A DNA stretch of 64,000 nt from Nigerium sp. GTDB taxonomy: Bacteria > Actinomycetota > Actinomycetes > Propionibacteriales > Propionibacteriaceae. Below, piece after piece: positions 1-8,314 of this stretch. Both the position numbers and the translations under genes were made by a program. The notes beneath the pieces were generated by a model that was not told the origin of the DNA, did not search any database, and saw only the letters and a program-made list of their open reading frames with translations. The stretch is taken from NCBI GenBank assembly GCA_016711325.1, contig JADJTH010000001.1, forward strand, positions 496,001 through 560,000. Reading direction: 5' to 3'. Position 1 is the first letter of the stretch, and each line of letters begins with the position of its first letter.

Positions 1-285
1 CTCGTCGGGCGCCGGAGTCGCGTCGGTGGCGCCGGATGCCTCGGACGCCTCGAGTGCTCCGATCACGACGACGGCGGTCGCCGCCGCGAACAGCGCGCGG
101 CTCGCCGCGACGGCGCCCTCCGGTCCCGGAGCGACGACCAGGTCGGCGGCGACGGGCCGCGTCACGACGCGATGTTCGTTCGGTGGGAGCCTCGAGAGGT
201 CCGGTTCGGGGCGCGTCGTGCACCCGGCGGCGACCAACGCGGCGCCCGACGTGGCTCCGACGAGGAGCAGGCGACGAGAGATCAT
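1..285 (-). CDS. Putative secreted lipoprotein, C-terminus cut by window edge
   Basis: Only the first 95 codons lie in the window, reading off the left edge. The start is ATG at 285. The N-terminus has Arg-Arg followed by a hydrophobic run ending in VAAGC, which resembles a lipoprotein signal peptide with the lipidated Cys near residue 22. The SRRLLL start could also allow Tat export. After the Cys comes a polar linker and then an Ala/Val-rich stretch. No domain can be recognised from this fragment, so the function is unknown. It is transcribed away from the nitrobindin-like gene at 370. Confidence 0.6.
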   Translation of the reverse strand, partial: MISRRLLLVGATSGAALVAAGCTTRPEPDLSRLPPNEHRVVTRPVAADLVVAPGPEGAVAASRALFAAATAVVVIGALEASEASGATDATPAPDE

Positions 286-369
286 GACGCCCAGGGTGTC
301 ACATCGAGCCGACGGGAAGAATGGAGCCCCATCGGACGTTGAGCACCCGAGACGACCCAAGGAGACACC

Positions 370-864
370 GTGTTCGAGATCCCCTCCGACCTCAACCCCG
401 CCCTGGCGGGACTCGCCTGGCTGCGCGGGCGCTGGGAAGGAACCGGCTACCGGCAGTGGCCCGGCGAGGAGAAGACGCCGTTCTTCCAGCAGGTCGACTT
501 CTCCGACAACGGCTCCGACTACCTCCATTATCTGGCGCAGAGCTTCGAGGTCGACGGCGAGGGCCGCCCGGTGCGTCCGTTGATGATGGAGACCGGGTTC
601 TGGCTGCCCAAGTCCGACGGCACCCTCGACATCGTGATGTGTTCCCCCGAGGGCTACTCCGAGATCTGGTACGGCAAGCTGTCGCCGGCCCGCGTCGACG
701 TCACGACCGACGCCGTGGTGCGCTCGCCCGACGCCAGGGTGGCCTACACCGCCGGTCGCCGCCTCTACGGCAACGTGGACGGCCGGCTCATGTACAGCTT
801 CGACCGCTCGACCGCCGACGAACCACTGCAGGCCTACCTGTGGGCGACACTGGCGCGGGCGTGA
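370..864 (+). CDS. Nitrobindin-like (FABP-fold) heme-binding-domain family protein
   Basis: 164 residues with the beta-barrel signature GRWEGTG near the N-terminus, as in the nitrobindin/THAP4-type family. Family members bind ferric heme and isomerise peroxynitrite. The start is GTG at 370, preceded by AAGGAG. In nitrobindins an axial heme His lies in a C-terminal PLxxHL-type motif. The matching stretch here is PLQAYLWATLAR, with Tyr where I would place the His, so heme binding is doubtful and the protein may be a non-heme lipocalin-like member. The stop lies one base before ygfZ, indicating co-transcription. A FABP-like gene also sits close to ygfZ and mshD in mycobacteria (Rv0813c region). 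Confidence 0.75.
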   Translation: MFEIPSDLNPALAGLAWLRGRWEGTGYRQWPGEEKTPFFQQVDFSDNGSDYLHYLAQSFEVDGEGRPVRPLMMETGFWLPKSDGTLDIVMCSPEGYSEIWYGKLSPARVDVTTDAVVRSPDARVAYTAGRRLYGNVDGRLMYSFDRSTADEPLQAYLWATLARA

Positions 865-865
865 C

Positions 866-1783
866 ATGAGCGCGGTGCTGAACGAATCCGGCCCGGACGC
901 CGGCGCGGTCTGGCACTACGGGGATCCGCTGCGCGAGCAGCGATTCCTCGAGGCGGGCCAGGCGTCCGCCGACCTCTCGCACCGGCCGGTGTTCACGGTG
1001 GCGGGGCCGGACCGGCTGACGTGGCTGCACGCGATCACGTCCCAGGCGTTCGAGAACCTCGCGCCCGGCGAGCCGGTCACGGCCTTCGTGCTCGACCCGC
1101 AGGGGCACGTCGAACACGTGTTCGCCGGCGTGGACGACGGTGAGGCGTTCTGGGCCTACACCGAGCCCGGACACCTCGGGCCGTTGCTCGCCTGGCTACG
1201 ACGCATGGTGTTCGCCGCGCGCGTGGAGATCGCCGAGCGATCGGGCACGCACGGCGTCGCCATCGCCGGCGGCGGCGTGCGCGTGGTGCCGCGCGCCGAC
1301 CTGGACGGGCTGCTCGGCGGGCGCCGCGCGGGAACGTGGGCCGTCGAGGCGCTGCGGATCGCCGCCGGGCAGCCGCGGATCTTCCTCGACACGGACGCCC
1401 GCACGATCCCCAACGAGATCGGCGTCCCCGATGGCGACCGGCTCGGCGCGGCGGTGCACCTGAGGAAGGGCTGCTACCGAGGCCAGGAGACGGTGGCGCG
1501 CGTGCACACGCTCGGACGCCCGCCGCGCCGGTTGACGCTGCTGCACCTCGACGGCTCCGAGGAGCGCCTGCCCGAGGTCGGCGCGGATGTCCTCGCCGGC
1601 GAGCGGGTGGTGGGCCGGATGGGAACGTCGGCGATCCACCACGAACTCGGCCCGATCGGGCTGGCGCTGCTCAAGCGCGGCACCCCTGTGGACGCGCCGC
1701 TCACGGTCGCCGGCATCGCGGCGTCCCAGGAGGTCGTGGTCGACCCGGACGTCGGGGAGCACTTCAGAGCTCAGCTCCGCTGA
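866..1783 (+). CDS. ygfZ: YgfZ/GcvT-domain folate-binding protein (Fe-S cluster maintenance)
   Basis: 305 residues. The family hallmark KGCYRGQE is at residues 201-208, with the conserved Cys at 203. YgfZ proteins share the GcvT fold, bind tetrahydrofolate and help maintain Fe-S enzymes under oxidative stress. They are not glycine-cleavage aminomethyltransferases. The ATG start follows the stop of the nitrobindin-like gene by one base, so the two form an operon. The C-terminal barrel (about residues 215-300) is complete and the length is normal. Its position ahead of the mycothiol genes fits a redox-maintenance neighbourhood. Confidence 0.85.
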   Translation: MSAVLNESGPDAGAVWHYGDPLREQRFLEAGQASADLSHRPVFTVAGPDRLTWLHAITSQAFENLAPGEPVTAFVLDPQGHVEHVFAGVDDGEAFWAYTEPGHLGPLLAWLRRMVFAARVEIAERSGTHGVAIAGGGVRVVPRADLDGLLGGRRAGTWAVEALRIAAGQPRIFLDTDARTIPNEIGVPDGDRLGAAVHLRKGCYRGQETVARVHTLGRPPRRLTLLHLDGSEERLPEVGADVLAGERVVGRMGTSAIHHELGPIGLALLKRGTPVDAPLTVAGIAASQEVVVDPDVGEHFRAQLR

Positions 1784-1829
1784 ACCGAGTCGCCCGGGCT
1801 CATCCCACGGTCCCGCTCGCCCACTCCTC

Positions 1830-1835
1830 TAGGGT
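1830..1835 (+). promoter_or_regulatory. -10 box for leaderless mshD transcript
   Basis: TAGGGT lies six bases before the mshD GTG at 1842, so transcription should start at or next to the start codon. No Shine-Dalgarno sequence is present. Confidence 0.5.
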
Positions 1836-1841
1836 GGGCCT

Positions 1842-2684
1842 GTGGATACCTGGACGACCCTGACCCCCGCCCAGCGCGATGCCGTGCTTGCACTCGCCGA
1901 TGCGGCGCAGGCCGCGGACGCCGTCGCCCCGCTGAACGAGGAGGCCCGCCTGCTGCTGCGCGGCGGCGACGCCCTGCACTGGCTGGCGACCGACGCGGAC
2001 GCCGTGGTCGGCTACGCGACGTGGCAGCCCGCGCACGCGACGGGGCAGCTCGTGGTCGACCCCGGCCATCGCCGGCGGGGGTACGGCGCCGCGCTGTGGG
2101 CGGCCCTCGCCGCCGCCACCGAGGAGACGTCCGTTTGGGCGTTCGGCGACCTGCCCGCCGCCCGGGCGTTCGCTGCCGCCCTGGGGCTCTCCCCCGCCCG
2201 CGGCCTGCACATCATGGAGCGCGCGCTCACGGCGTCCGAAGCCCCGACGCCACCCGAGGGGGTGACGCTGCGCGCGTTCACCGACGCCGACGCCGGCGCT
2301 TTCCTGGCCGTCAACGCCGCCGCCTTCGCGAGCCATCCCGAGCAGGGGCACTTCAGCGCCGCCGACCTGGCCGCCCGCCAGGCCGAGGCCTGGTGGGATC
2401 CTGCGGGCCTGATCCTCGCCGAGGACGCCGGCGGGGTCGTCGGCTTCCACTGGACCAAGCGCCACGACGAGACGACCGGCGAGGTGTATGTGCTCGGCGT
2501 CCACCCCCGCGCCGCGGGCCGCAAGCTGGGCGCACTGCTGCTGGACGCCGGCCTCGCCCGCCTCGCCGCGGGCGGCAACACGCGGGTGATCCTCTACGTG
2601 GACGCCGGCAACGCCCCCGCGGTCGCGCTGTACGAGCGGTCCGGTTTCACGATCGTGCACACCGACACGCTCTACCGCCCCTGA
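1842..2684 (+). CDS. mshD: Mycothiol synthase
   Basis: 280 residues made of two GNAT acetyltransferase domains. The N-terminal half contains a QLVVDPGHRRRGYG acetyl-CoA loop and the C-terminal half VYVLGVHPRAAGRKLG. This tandem arrangement is typical of MshD, which acetylates Cys-GlcN-Ins in the last step of mycothiol synthesis in the cytoplasm. The GTG start at 1842 is favoured because a TAGGGT box ends six bases upstream. The protein ends in an NAPAVALYERSGF motif followed by the short tail usual for MshD. Mycothione reductase follows, so making and recycling the thiol are encoded together. Confidence 0.92.
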   Translation: MDTWTTLTPAQRDAVLALADAAQAADAVAPLNEEARLLLRGGDALHWLATDADAVVGYATWQPAHATGQLVVDPGHRRRGYGAALWAALAAATEETSVWAFGDLPAARAFAAALGLSPARGLHIMERALTASEAPTPPEGVTLRAFTDADAGAFLAVNAAAFASHPEQGHFSAADLAARQAEAWWDPAGLILAEDAGGVVGFHWTKRHDETTGEVYVLGVHPRAAGRKLGALLLDAGLARLAAGGNTRVILYVDAGNAPAVALYERSGFTIVHTDTLYRP

Positions 2685-2856
2685 TCGCGGTCGCGCCGTC
2701 GGTCCCGCGCGCCTTACGCGCTCCCGCGCTCGGCCGTTGCCCCCGCGCCCTGTGTGCGGCGCGCGAACGGGACGCACGAGCGCGCGAGCGACGACGAAGC
2801 GCGGGAAGGCCGCGCGGACGCTAGGACCCAGCACCGCGGTGCGGAACAATGGCCCG

Positions 2857-4251
2857 GTGCGCCATTTCGATCTGATCATCATCGGCTCCGGTTCGGGCAA
2901 CTCGTTGGTCGACGAGCGGTTTGCCGACTGGGAGGTGGCCCTGATCGACGACGGCCCGCGTTTCGGCGGCACCTGCCTGAACGCCGGATGCATCCCGACC
3001 AAGATGTTCGTGCTACCCGCAGACGCGGTCCGCGCCCCCGAGGACGCCGCACGCATCGGCGTCCTCGCCCCGCGGCCGAGCGCCGACTGGCCGGCCGTCC
3101 GCGACCGGATCTTCGGGCGCATCGACCCGATCAGCACCGGCGGCGAGCTGTGGCGCGAGCAGGCGCCCGGCCTCACCCTCTACCGGGACACCGCACGATT
3201 CGTCGGCGAGCGCACCCTCGAGGTGGCGGGCGAGCGGATCACCGCCGGCCAGATCGTCGTCGCGGCCGGGTCGCGCTGCCGGTGGCCGGCCGACATCAAG
3301 GGGCTGGACGCCGCGCGCGCCAGCGGCCGGATCCACAGCTCCGACACGATCATGCGTATCGACGAGGTGCCGCGCCGCCTCATCGTCATCGGGGCCGGCT
3401 CCATCGCCGCCGAGCTCGCGCACGTCTTCAGCGCGTTCGGGGCCACGGTCACCGTGCTCGCCCGTTCGGCAACGTTGCTGCGCCACGAGGACGCCGAGAT
3501 CGCCGGGCGGTTCACCCGCGCCGCGGCCGGCTACCTCGATCTGCGCCTGTGCCATGCCATCCATGAGGTCGAGGCCGACGCCCACGGCGTCCGCGTGCGC
3601 ACGACGGCACCGGACGGCGCCACCCACGTGCTCGAGGCCGACCTGGTGCTGGTCGCGACCGGACGCCGCCCCAACAGCGATCGTGTCGACGCCGGCGCGG
3701 GCGGCCTCGCGGTCGATGAGTTCGGCTTCATCGAGGTCGACGCGTATCAGCGCACCACCGTGACGGGCGTGTGGGCGCTCGGCGACGTGTCCTCGCGCCT
3801 CATGCTCAAGCACGTCGCCAACCACGAGGCGCGGGTCGTGCAGCACAACCTGCTCCACCCCGACGCGCTGATCGCCAGCAACCACGCGGCGATCCCGCAC
3901 GCGGTGTTCTCGCACCCGCAGGTCGCATCGGTGGGGCTCACCGAGGACGCCGCCCGCGCCGTCGGCATCGACGTCGCGGTCGCCGTGCAGGACTACGGCA
4001 CGACCGCCTACGGCTGGGCCATGGAGGACACCGCCAGTTGCGTCAAGCTGGTCGCCGATCGCGCGACCGGACAACTCGTCGGCGCGCACCTCATCGGACC
4101 GCAGGCGTCCATCCTGATCCAACCGCTCATCCAGGCGATGGCGACCGGTCTCGATGTGCCGCGGATGGCGCGCGGTCAGTACTGGATCCATCCGGCGCTC
4201 ACCGAGGTCGTCGAGAACGCCTTGCTGTCGCTCGGCCTGGAGGCGTCCTGA
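2857..4251 (+). CDS. mtr: Mycothione reductase (NADPH-dependent flavoprotein disulfide reductase)
   Basis: 464 residues. It reduces mycothiol disulfide to mycothiol using NADPH and FAD. Visible features are an N-terminal FAD loop (IIGSGSGNS), the redox-active Cys pair in GGTCLNAGCIPTK (C40 and C45), a second dinucleotide-binding motif (VIGAGSIAAELA), an ATGRRPNSD segment, and the C-terminal catalytic HPALTEVVENAL. The reading frame stays open upstream to 2737, but the conserved N-terminus begins at the GTG at 2857. An AACAAT sequence ends six bases before that codon. The stop overlaps the next ATG (TGATG), which suggests translational coupling to the GH3 gene. Confidence 0.92.
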   Translation: MRHFDLIIIGSGSGNSLVDERFADWEVALIDDGPRFGGTCLNAGCIPTKMFVLPADAVRAPEDAARIGVLAPRPSADWPAVRDRIFGRIDPISTGGELWREQAPGLTLYRDTARFVGERTLEVAGERITAGQIVVAAGSRCRWPADIKGLDAARASGRIHSSDTIMRIDEVPRRLIVIGAGSIAAELAHVFSAFGATVTVLARSATLLRHEDAEIAGRFTRAAAGYLDLRLCHAIHEVEADAHGVRVRTTAPDGATHVLEADLVLVATGRRPNSDRVDAGAGGLAVDEFGFIEVDAYQRTTVTGVWALGDVSSRLMLKHVANHEARVVQHNLLHPDALIASNHAAIPHAVFSHPQVASVGLTEDAARAVGIDVAVAVQDYGTTAYGWAMEDTASCVKLVADRATGQLVGAHLIGPQASILIQPLIQAMATGLDVPRMARGQYWIHPALTEVVENALLSLGLEAS

Positions 4252-5441
4252 TGCGCCGCCTGTGCGCCACGCTCGCCGTCGCCACGCTCGCGCTCACCGC
4301 GTGCGCGCAAGTACCGCCCGTCGCGCCGACGCCGACCGTCCCCGCCGACAGCGCCGCTCCGACCGCGCCGGACGCCTCCCCCACGCCGACCCCGACCGTC
4401 GCGAGCTGCGCGGACGCCGCCGCGGCGCTCTCGCTTCGCGAGCGGGCCGGCCAGCTGGTCATGCTCGGCGTGACCGGCGACCTGGACTCCGCCGAGTCGG
4501 CCGCGATCACCAACGGGGCGGCCGGGTCGGTGATCCTGATGGGCAACACGACGGGCGGTGTGGCGGCGACCAAGGCGCGCACGCAGGCCATCGCGAAACT
4601 GGCCGGGCCGTCCGGCATGCTGATCGCGGTCGACCAGGAGGGGGGCACCGTCCAGCGGCTCAAGGGGCCCGGCTTCGACACCATGCCCTCGGCGCGCGAG
4701 CAGGCGAAGCTGCCGGCGTCCGAGCTGGCTGCCGAGGCCAAACGGTGGGGCGGGCAGCTCGCCGAGGCGGGAGTCCAGCTCGCGCTCGCTCCCGTCGCCG
4801 ACGTGGTGCCCGCCGACCGGGCGTCGACCAACGAGCCGATCGGCAAGCTCGGCCGCGGCTACGGCAGCACCCCCGAGGCGGTGGCCGGGCACGTGGTGGC
4901 GTTCATCACGGGCATGGACGCCGCGGGCGTCGCCACCTCGCCCAAGCACTTCCCGAACCTGGGCCGGGTGGTCGGCAACACCGACTTCGTGTCCAAGGTC
5001 GTCGACGACGAGACCACCCGCGACGACCCGGCGCTGGAGCCGTACCGGCAGGCGATCGAGGCGGGCGTGGAGACGGTCATGGTCGCCACCGCGTTCTACA
5101 CGAAGATCGACCCGGACGCCCCCGCCGCCTTCAGCCGCGCGGTCGTGGGCATCCTGCGCGACGACCTGGGCTTCGACGGGGTGATCGTCAGCGACGATCT
5201 GGGCGTGGCGAAGGCCGTGGCGTCGGTGCCGGCGTCCGAGCGTGCAGTGCGGTTCGTGCGGGCGGGCGGCGACCTCGCGATCAGCGTCGACCCCGTGGCG
5301 GGCGTGCGGATGATCGAAGGGCTGACGTCCGCCGCCGAACGCGACCCCGAGTTCGCGGCCCGAGTGACCGAGTCGTCGGCCCGCGTGCTGGGCCTCAAGG
5401 CGGCTCGGGGCCTGACGACCTGCGACGCGGTCGTCGGTTAG
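4251..5441 (+). CDS. Glycoside hydrolase family 3 lipoprotein (NagZ-like)
   Basis: 396 residues. A lipoprotein signal peptide ends in LTAC with the lipidated Cys at 18. A Pro/Thr-rich linker of about 35 residues precedes a GH3 barrel. Motifs include AVDQEGGTVQRL, SPKHFPNLGRV and the nucleophile region VIVSDDLG. GH3 NagZ enzymes release N-acetylglucosamine from muropeptides, so an extracytoplasmic role in wall turnover is likely. The classic KHFPGHG...DSH loop carrying the catalytic His is replaced by KHFPNLG...GNTD, as I recall for an actinobacterial subgroup. The ATG at 4251 overlaps the mtr stop. Confidence 0.82.
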   Translation: MRRLCATLAVATLALTACAQVPPVAPTPTVPADSAAPTAPDASPTPTPTVASCADAAAALSLRERAGQLVMLGVTGDLDSAESAAITNGAAGSVILMGNTTGGVAATKARTQAIAKLAGPSGMLIAVDQEGGTVQRLKGPGFDTMPSAREQAKLPASELAAEAKRWGGQLAEAGVQLALAPVADVVPADRASTNEPIGKLGRGYGSTPEAVAGHVVAFITGMDAAGVATSPKHFPNLGRVVGNTDFVSKVVDDETTRDDPALEPYRQAIEAGVETVMVATAFYTKIDPDAPAAFSRAVVGILRDDLGFDGVIVSDDLGVAKAVASVPASERAVRFVRAGGDLAISVDPVAGVRMIEGLTSAAERDPEFAARVTESSARVLGLKAARGLTTCDAVVG

Positions 5442-5460
5442 CCGACTCACATCTGTGCGC

Positions 5461-5481
5461 CGTTGCTTTCGAGGCGCAGAT
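5461..5481. repeat. Copy 1 of a dispersed 21-bp intergenic motif
   Basis: This 21-base stretch matches positions 39851-39871 with one mismatch (GTTGCTTTCGA then GCGCAGAT). It is preceded at 5451 by ATCTGTGCGC, so the copy can fold as a small hairpin. It lies between the GH3 stop and the DUF2510 promoter. Confidence 0.5.
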
Positions 5482-5492
5482 CCCTTCCGGCA

Positions 5493-5498
5493 TAGACT
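5493..5498 (+). promoter_or_regulatory. -10 box for leaderless DUF2510 gene transcript
   Basis: TAGACT ends seven bases before the ATG at 5506, and no Shine-Dalgarno sequence lies between. Confidence 0.5.
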
Positions 5499-5505
5499 CG
5501 GGCCC

Positions 5506-6408
5506 ATGAGCAAGCCAGGCTGGTACCCCGATCCCGGCGGCCAGGCGGGGATGTACCGCTGGTGGGACGGCCAGTCCTGGACGCCGCAACTCACCACCAA
5601 TCCGTACTCGCCGCCGCAGCCTCCGACACCGGGCTATCTGCCGTTGCAGGATGCGTCGACGGCGTCCGCCGACCCGTACGCCGCCTACCGGAGGGCTGAG
5701 AACCAGCGCTCGTCGCGTGGGCCGCTGCTCGTGCTCGTGATCGTCGGCGTCCTGCTGGCCGGCCTCATCTGGGGCGCGCTCACGCTGCTGGGCGGGGGGC
5801 GCGGCCTGCTGCCGGGCGGCGCCGTCGGCTCCAACCCGACGGAGAACTTCTGCCCACCGCAGACGGTCGAGGTGTCGCCGCGTCCGCACACGGCGGCGCC
5901 CGGACGCGTGCAGGGAGGGGCGCTGTCCTACCCGCAGCTCGGGGCCCCGTGGGGGCCGGTCGCGCCCGAGATCCGGGTGCCGTTCGGCTCGGACGTGTGG
6001 GGTCAGTCGGTGCTGCTGCACTCCAACTACGACAACAGCGGATCGGACTGGGTCGCCTCGCTCATCGTCGGCGAGCTGGTCGCCGGTGACGGTTTCTTCT
6101 CCCCCGAGAAGGGCGCCGAGATCGTCAGCCGCTGCGTGCTGGGCACGTTCTACAGCGACGCGCCGCTCGACCGGGTCGACCGCGTCAACCAGCCCACCAC
6201 GGTCGACGGGCACGACGCGTGGGTGGTCGAGATGCACCTCGCGTTCGATATCCGCGGCTTGGACGAGACCGGAGAGACAGCGATCATCGTGATCGTGAAC
6301 ACGGGCGAGGAGTCCTCCAGCCTCTACTACGCGTCGATCCCCGACAGCCGTCCCGACCTGCTGGCCACGGCCCGCGACATCCAGGGCCAATTGCGCGTGG
6401 AGTCCTGA
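5506..6408 (+). CDS. DUF2510-domain membrane protein of unknown function
   Basis: 300 residues. The N-terminal DUF2510 module is clear: GWYPDPGG followed by a Trp-rich YRWWDGQSWT. A Pro-rich linker follows, then one transmembrane helix around residues 68-90 (LLVLVIVGVLLAGLIWGAL). The remaining ~200 residues are predicted to lie outside the membrane and contain two Cys, but match no family I recognise. DUF2510 is common at the cytoplasmic end of actinobacterial envelope proteins. The gene converges on pstB and has its own promoter. Confidence 0.7.
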   Translation: MSKPGWYPDPGGQAGMYRWWDGQSWTPQLTTNPYSPPQPPTPGYLPLQDASTASADPYAAYRRAENQRSSRGPLLVLVIVGVLLAGLIWGALTLLGGGRGLLPGGAVGSNPTENFCPPQTVEVSPRPHTAAPGRVQGGALSYPQLGAPWGPVAPEIRVPFGSDVWGQSVLLHSNYDNSGSDWVASLIVGELVAGDGFFSPEKGAEIVSRCVLGTFYSDAPLDRVDRVNQPTTVDGHDAWVVEMHLAFDIRGLDETGETAIIVIVNTGEESSSLYYASIPDSRPDLLATARDIQGQLRVES

Positions 6409-6447
6409 CCCCCGGCATCCGGATCTGCGGGACCGGAGCACCGCGGT

Positions 6448-7227
6448 TCACCCGAACCGGCCGGTGATGTAGTCCTCGGTCGCCTTCTGCGACGGGTTGT
6501 GGAAGATCTTCTCGGTGTGATCCATCTCGATCAGCTTTCCCGGCGCGCCGGTGCCGGCGATGTTGAAGAACGCCGTCGTGTCGGAGACGCGCGCCGCCTG
6601 CTGCATGTTGTGGGTCACGATCACCACCGTGTAGTTGGCCTTCAGCTCGCCGATCAGGTCCTCGATCGCCAGGGTCGAGATCGGATCGAGCGCCGAGCAC
6701 GGCTCGTCCATGAGGAGCACGTCGGGAGCCATGGCGATCGCGCGGGCGATGCACAACCGCTGCTGCTGACCGCCGGACAGACCGGAGCCGGGCAGCCCGA
6801 GCCGGTTCTTGACCTCCTCCCACAGGTTCGCCCCGCGCAGGGAACGCTCGACGAGTTCCTCCTTGTCGGAGGCCGACATCCGGCGATTGTTGAGCGTCAC
6901 GCCGGCCAGGACGTTCTCCTTGATCGACATCGTCGGGAAAGGGTTGGGGCGCTGGAACACCATGCCGATCTGCCGGCGGACGCGCACCGGGTCGACGCCC
7001 GGGCCGTACAGGTTCTCGCCGTCCATCGTCACGGTTCCCTCCACGTAGGCGCCCGGGATCACCTCGTGCATCCGGTTCAGCGTGCGCAGGAAGGTGGACT
7101 TGCCGCAGCCGGACGGGCCGATGAACGCGGTGACGCTGCGGGGCTCAATGGTCATCGTCACGTCCTCGACGGCGCGGAACTTGCCGTAGTAGACATTCAG
7201 GTCGGCGACGTCGATTCGTTTCGACAC
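6448..7227 (-). CDS. pstB: Phosphate ABC transporter ATP-binding protein
   Basis: 259 residues, normal for PstB. Walker A is GPSGCGKST, the signature is LSGGQQQR, and Walker B is LLMDEPCSALDP. It powers high-affinity phosphate import with PstA and PstC. The start is GTG at 7227, preceded by AAAGGA. It is the last gene of pstSCAB. No phoU follows in this window, because the next gene is the convergent DUF2510 gene. Confidence 0.95.
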   Translation of the reverse strand: MSKRIDVADLNVYYGKFRAVEDVTMTIEPRSVTAFIGPSGCGKSTFLRTLNRMHEVIPGAYVEGTVTMDGENLYGPGVDPVRVRRQIGMVFQRPNPFPTMSIKENVLAGVTLNNRRMSASDKEELVERSLRGANLWEEVKNRLGLPGSGLSGGQQQRLCIARAIAMAPDVLLMDEPCSALDPISTLAIEDLIGELKANYTVVIVTHNMQQAARVSDTTAFFNIAGTGAPGKLIEMDHTEKIFHNPSQKATEDYITGRFG

Positions 7228-7257
7228 GAGGGGTCCTTTGCTTGGTCGGGACGCGAG

Positions 7258-8313
7258 CTAGCGGCCGGTCTTCGGCGCGAAGTAGCGGGCGATCAGGCGG
7301 GCGGCCAGGTTGAGCGCCAGCACGATGAGGATGAGCACCAACGACCCGGCCCACGCGCGGTCGAGATCGGTCACGTCGGTGCCACCGGAGTTGCGATAGG
7401 TGGTGAACACGAACAAAGGCAGGGTGGTCATGCGATCGGCGAACAGGTTGTAGTTCATGTTCGCGATGTAGCCGGCGGTCAGCAGCAGCGGCGCCGTCTC
7501 ACCGATGACGCGGGCGATGGCCAGCACGACCCCCGTCATGATGCCGGCGATACAGGTGGGCAGCACGACCTTGACGATCGTCAGCCACTTCGGGACGCCG
7601 AGGGCGTAGGCCGCCTCGCGCAGCTCGTTGGGGACGATACGCAGCATTTCCTCGCTGGAGCGGACCACCACCGGGATCATCAGCACGCTGAGCGCGACGG
7701 CGCCGGAGATACCGGAGCGGTGACCCGGGCCGAACATCATCGAGAACAGCGCATAGGCGAACAGGCCGGCGACGATCGACGGGATCCCGGTCATCACGTC
7801 GACGAAGAAGGTGATCACCCGTGCGAGCGGGCCGCGCCCGTACTCGACCAGGTAGATCGACGTCATCAGGCCGATGGGTACCGAGATGACGGTCGCGGCG
7901 AGCGTGATGAGCAACGTGCCGATGATGGCGTGCAGCGCTCCGCCGCCCTCGCCGACGACGCCCGCCATCGAGTGGGTGAAGAAGACGGCATCGAACCGCC
8001 GCAGTCCGAGGCTCAGCGCCGTCCAGGTCACCGACACCAGCGGGACGGTGGCGATCACGAAGGCGGCGACCACCAGGGAGGTGACGAGGCGGTCGGTCGC
8101 CTTGCGGCGTCCCTCGACGACGCCGGACAGCGCGGCGATCGTGACCAGGTAGAGCACGACGCCGGAGACGATCGCGCCCGCGAGGTTCGCGGTCCCGAGC
8201 ACGACGAGCCCGAGTGCCTGTGCGGCGGCGAGGACGGCCCACGGCGTCCATCGGGGCAATTCGCCGCCGGTGAGTGACGAGAGGGTGGTCTTGGTGGTGG
8301 CCACGGTGGTCAT
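7258..8313 (-). CDS. pstA: Phosphate ABC transporter permease
   Basis: 351 residues with an N-terminal hydrophobic pair of helices and then the BPD_transp_1 core. It carries the EAAYALGVPKW coupling-loop motif that contacts PstB. It forms the inner-membrane channel with PstC. The ATG at 8313 lies one base after the pstC stop, so translation is probably coupled. The N-terminal region before the core is longer than in E. coli PstA, which is usual in actinobacteria. Confidence 0.94.
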   Translation of the reverse strand: MTTVATTKTTLSSLTGGELPRWTPWAVLAAAQALGLVVLGTANLAGAIVSGVVLYLVTIAALSGVVEGRRKATDRLVTSLVVAAFVIATVPLVSVTWTALSLGLRRFDAVFFTHSMAGVVGEGGGALHAIIGTLLITLAATVISVPIGLMTSIYLVEYGRGPLARVITFFVDVMTGIPSIVAGLFAYALFSMMFGPGHRSGISGAVALSVLMIPVVVRSSEEMLRIVPNELREAAYALGVPKWLTIVKVVLPTCIAGIMTGVVLAIARVIGETAPLLLTAGYIANMNYNLFADRMTTLPLFVFTTYRNSGGTDVTDLDRAWAGSLVLILIVLALNLAARLIARYFAPKTGR

Positions 8314-8314
8314 G

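Noticed and set aside
2685..2856. Small gene between mshD and mtr
   Set aside because: The frames here are Arg/Ala-rich with no start signal, and the gap is best explained as mtr upstream DNA. I see no other feature in it.
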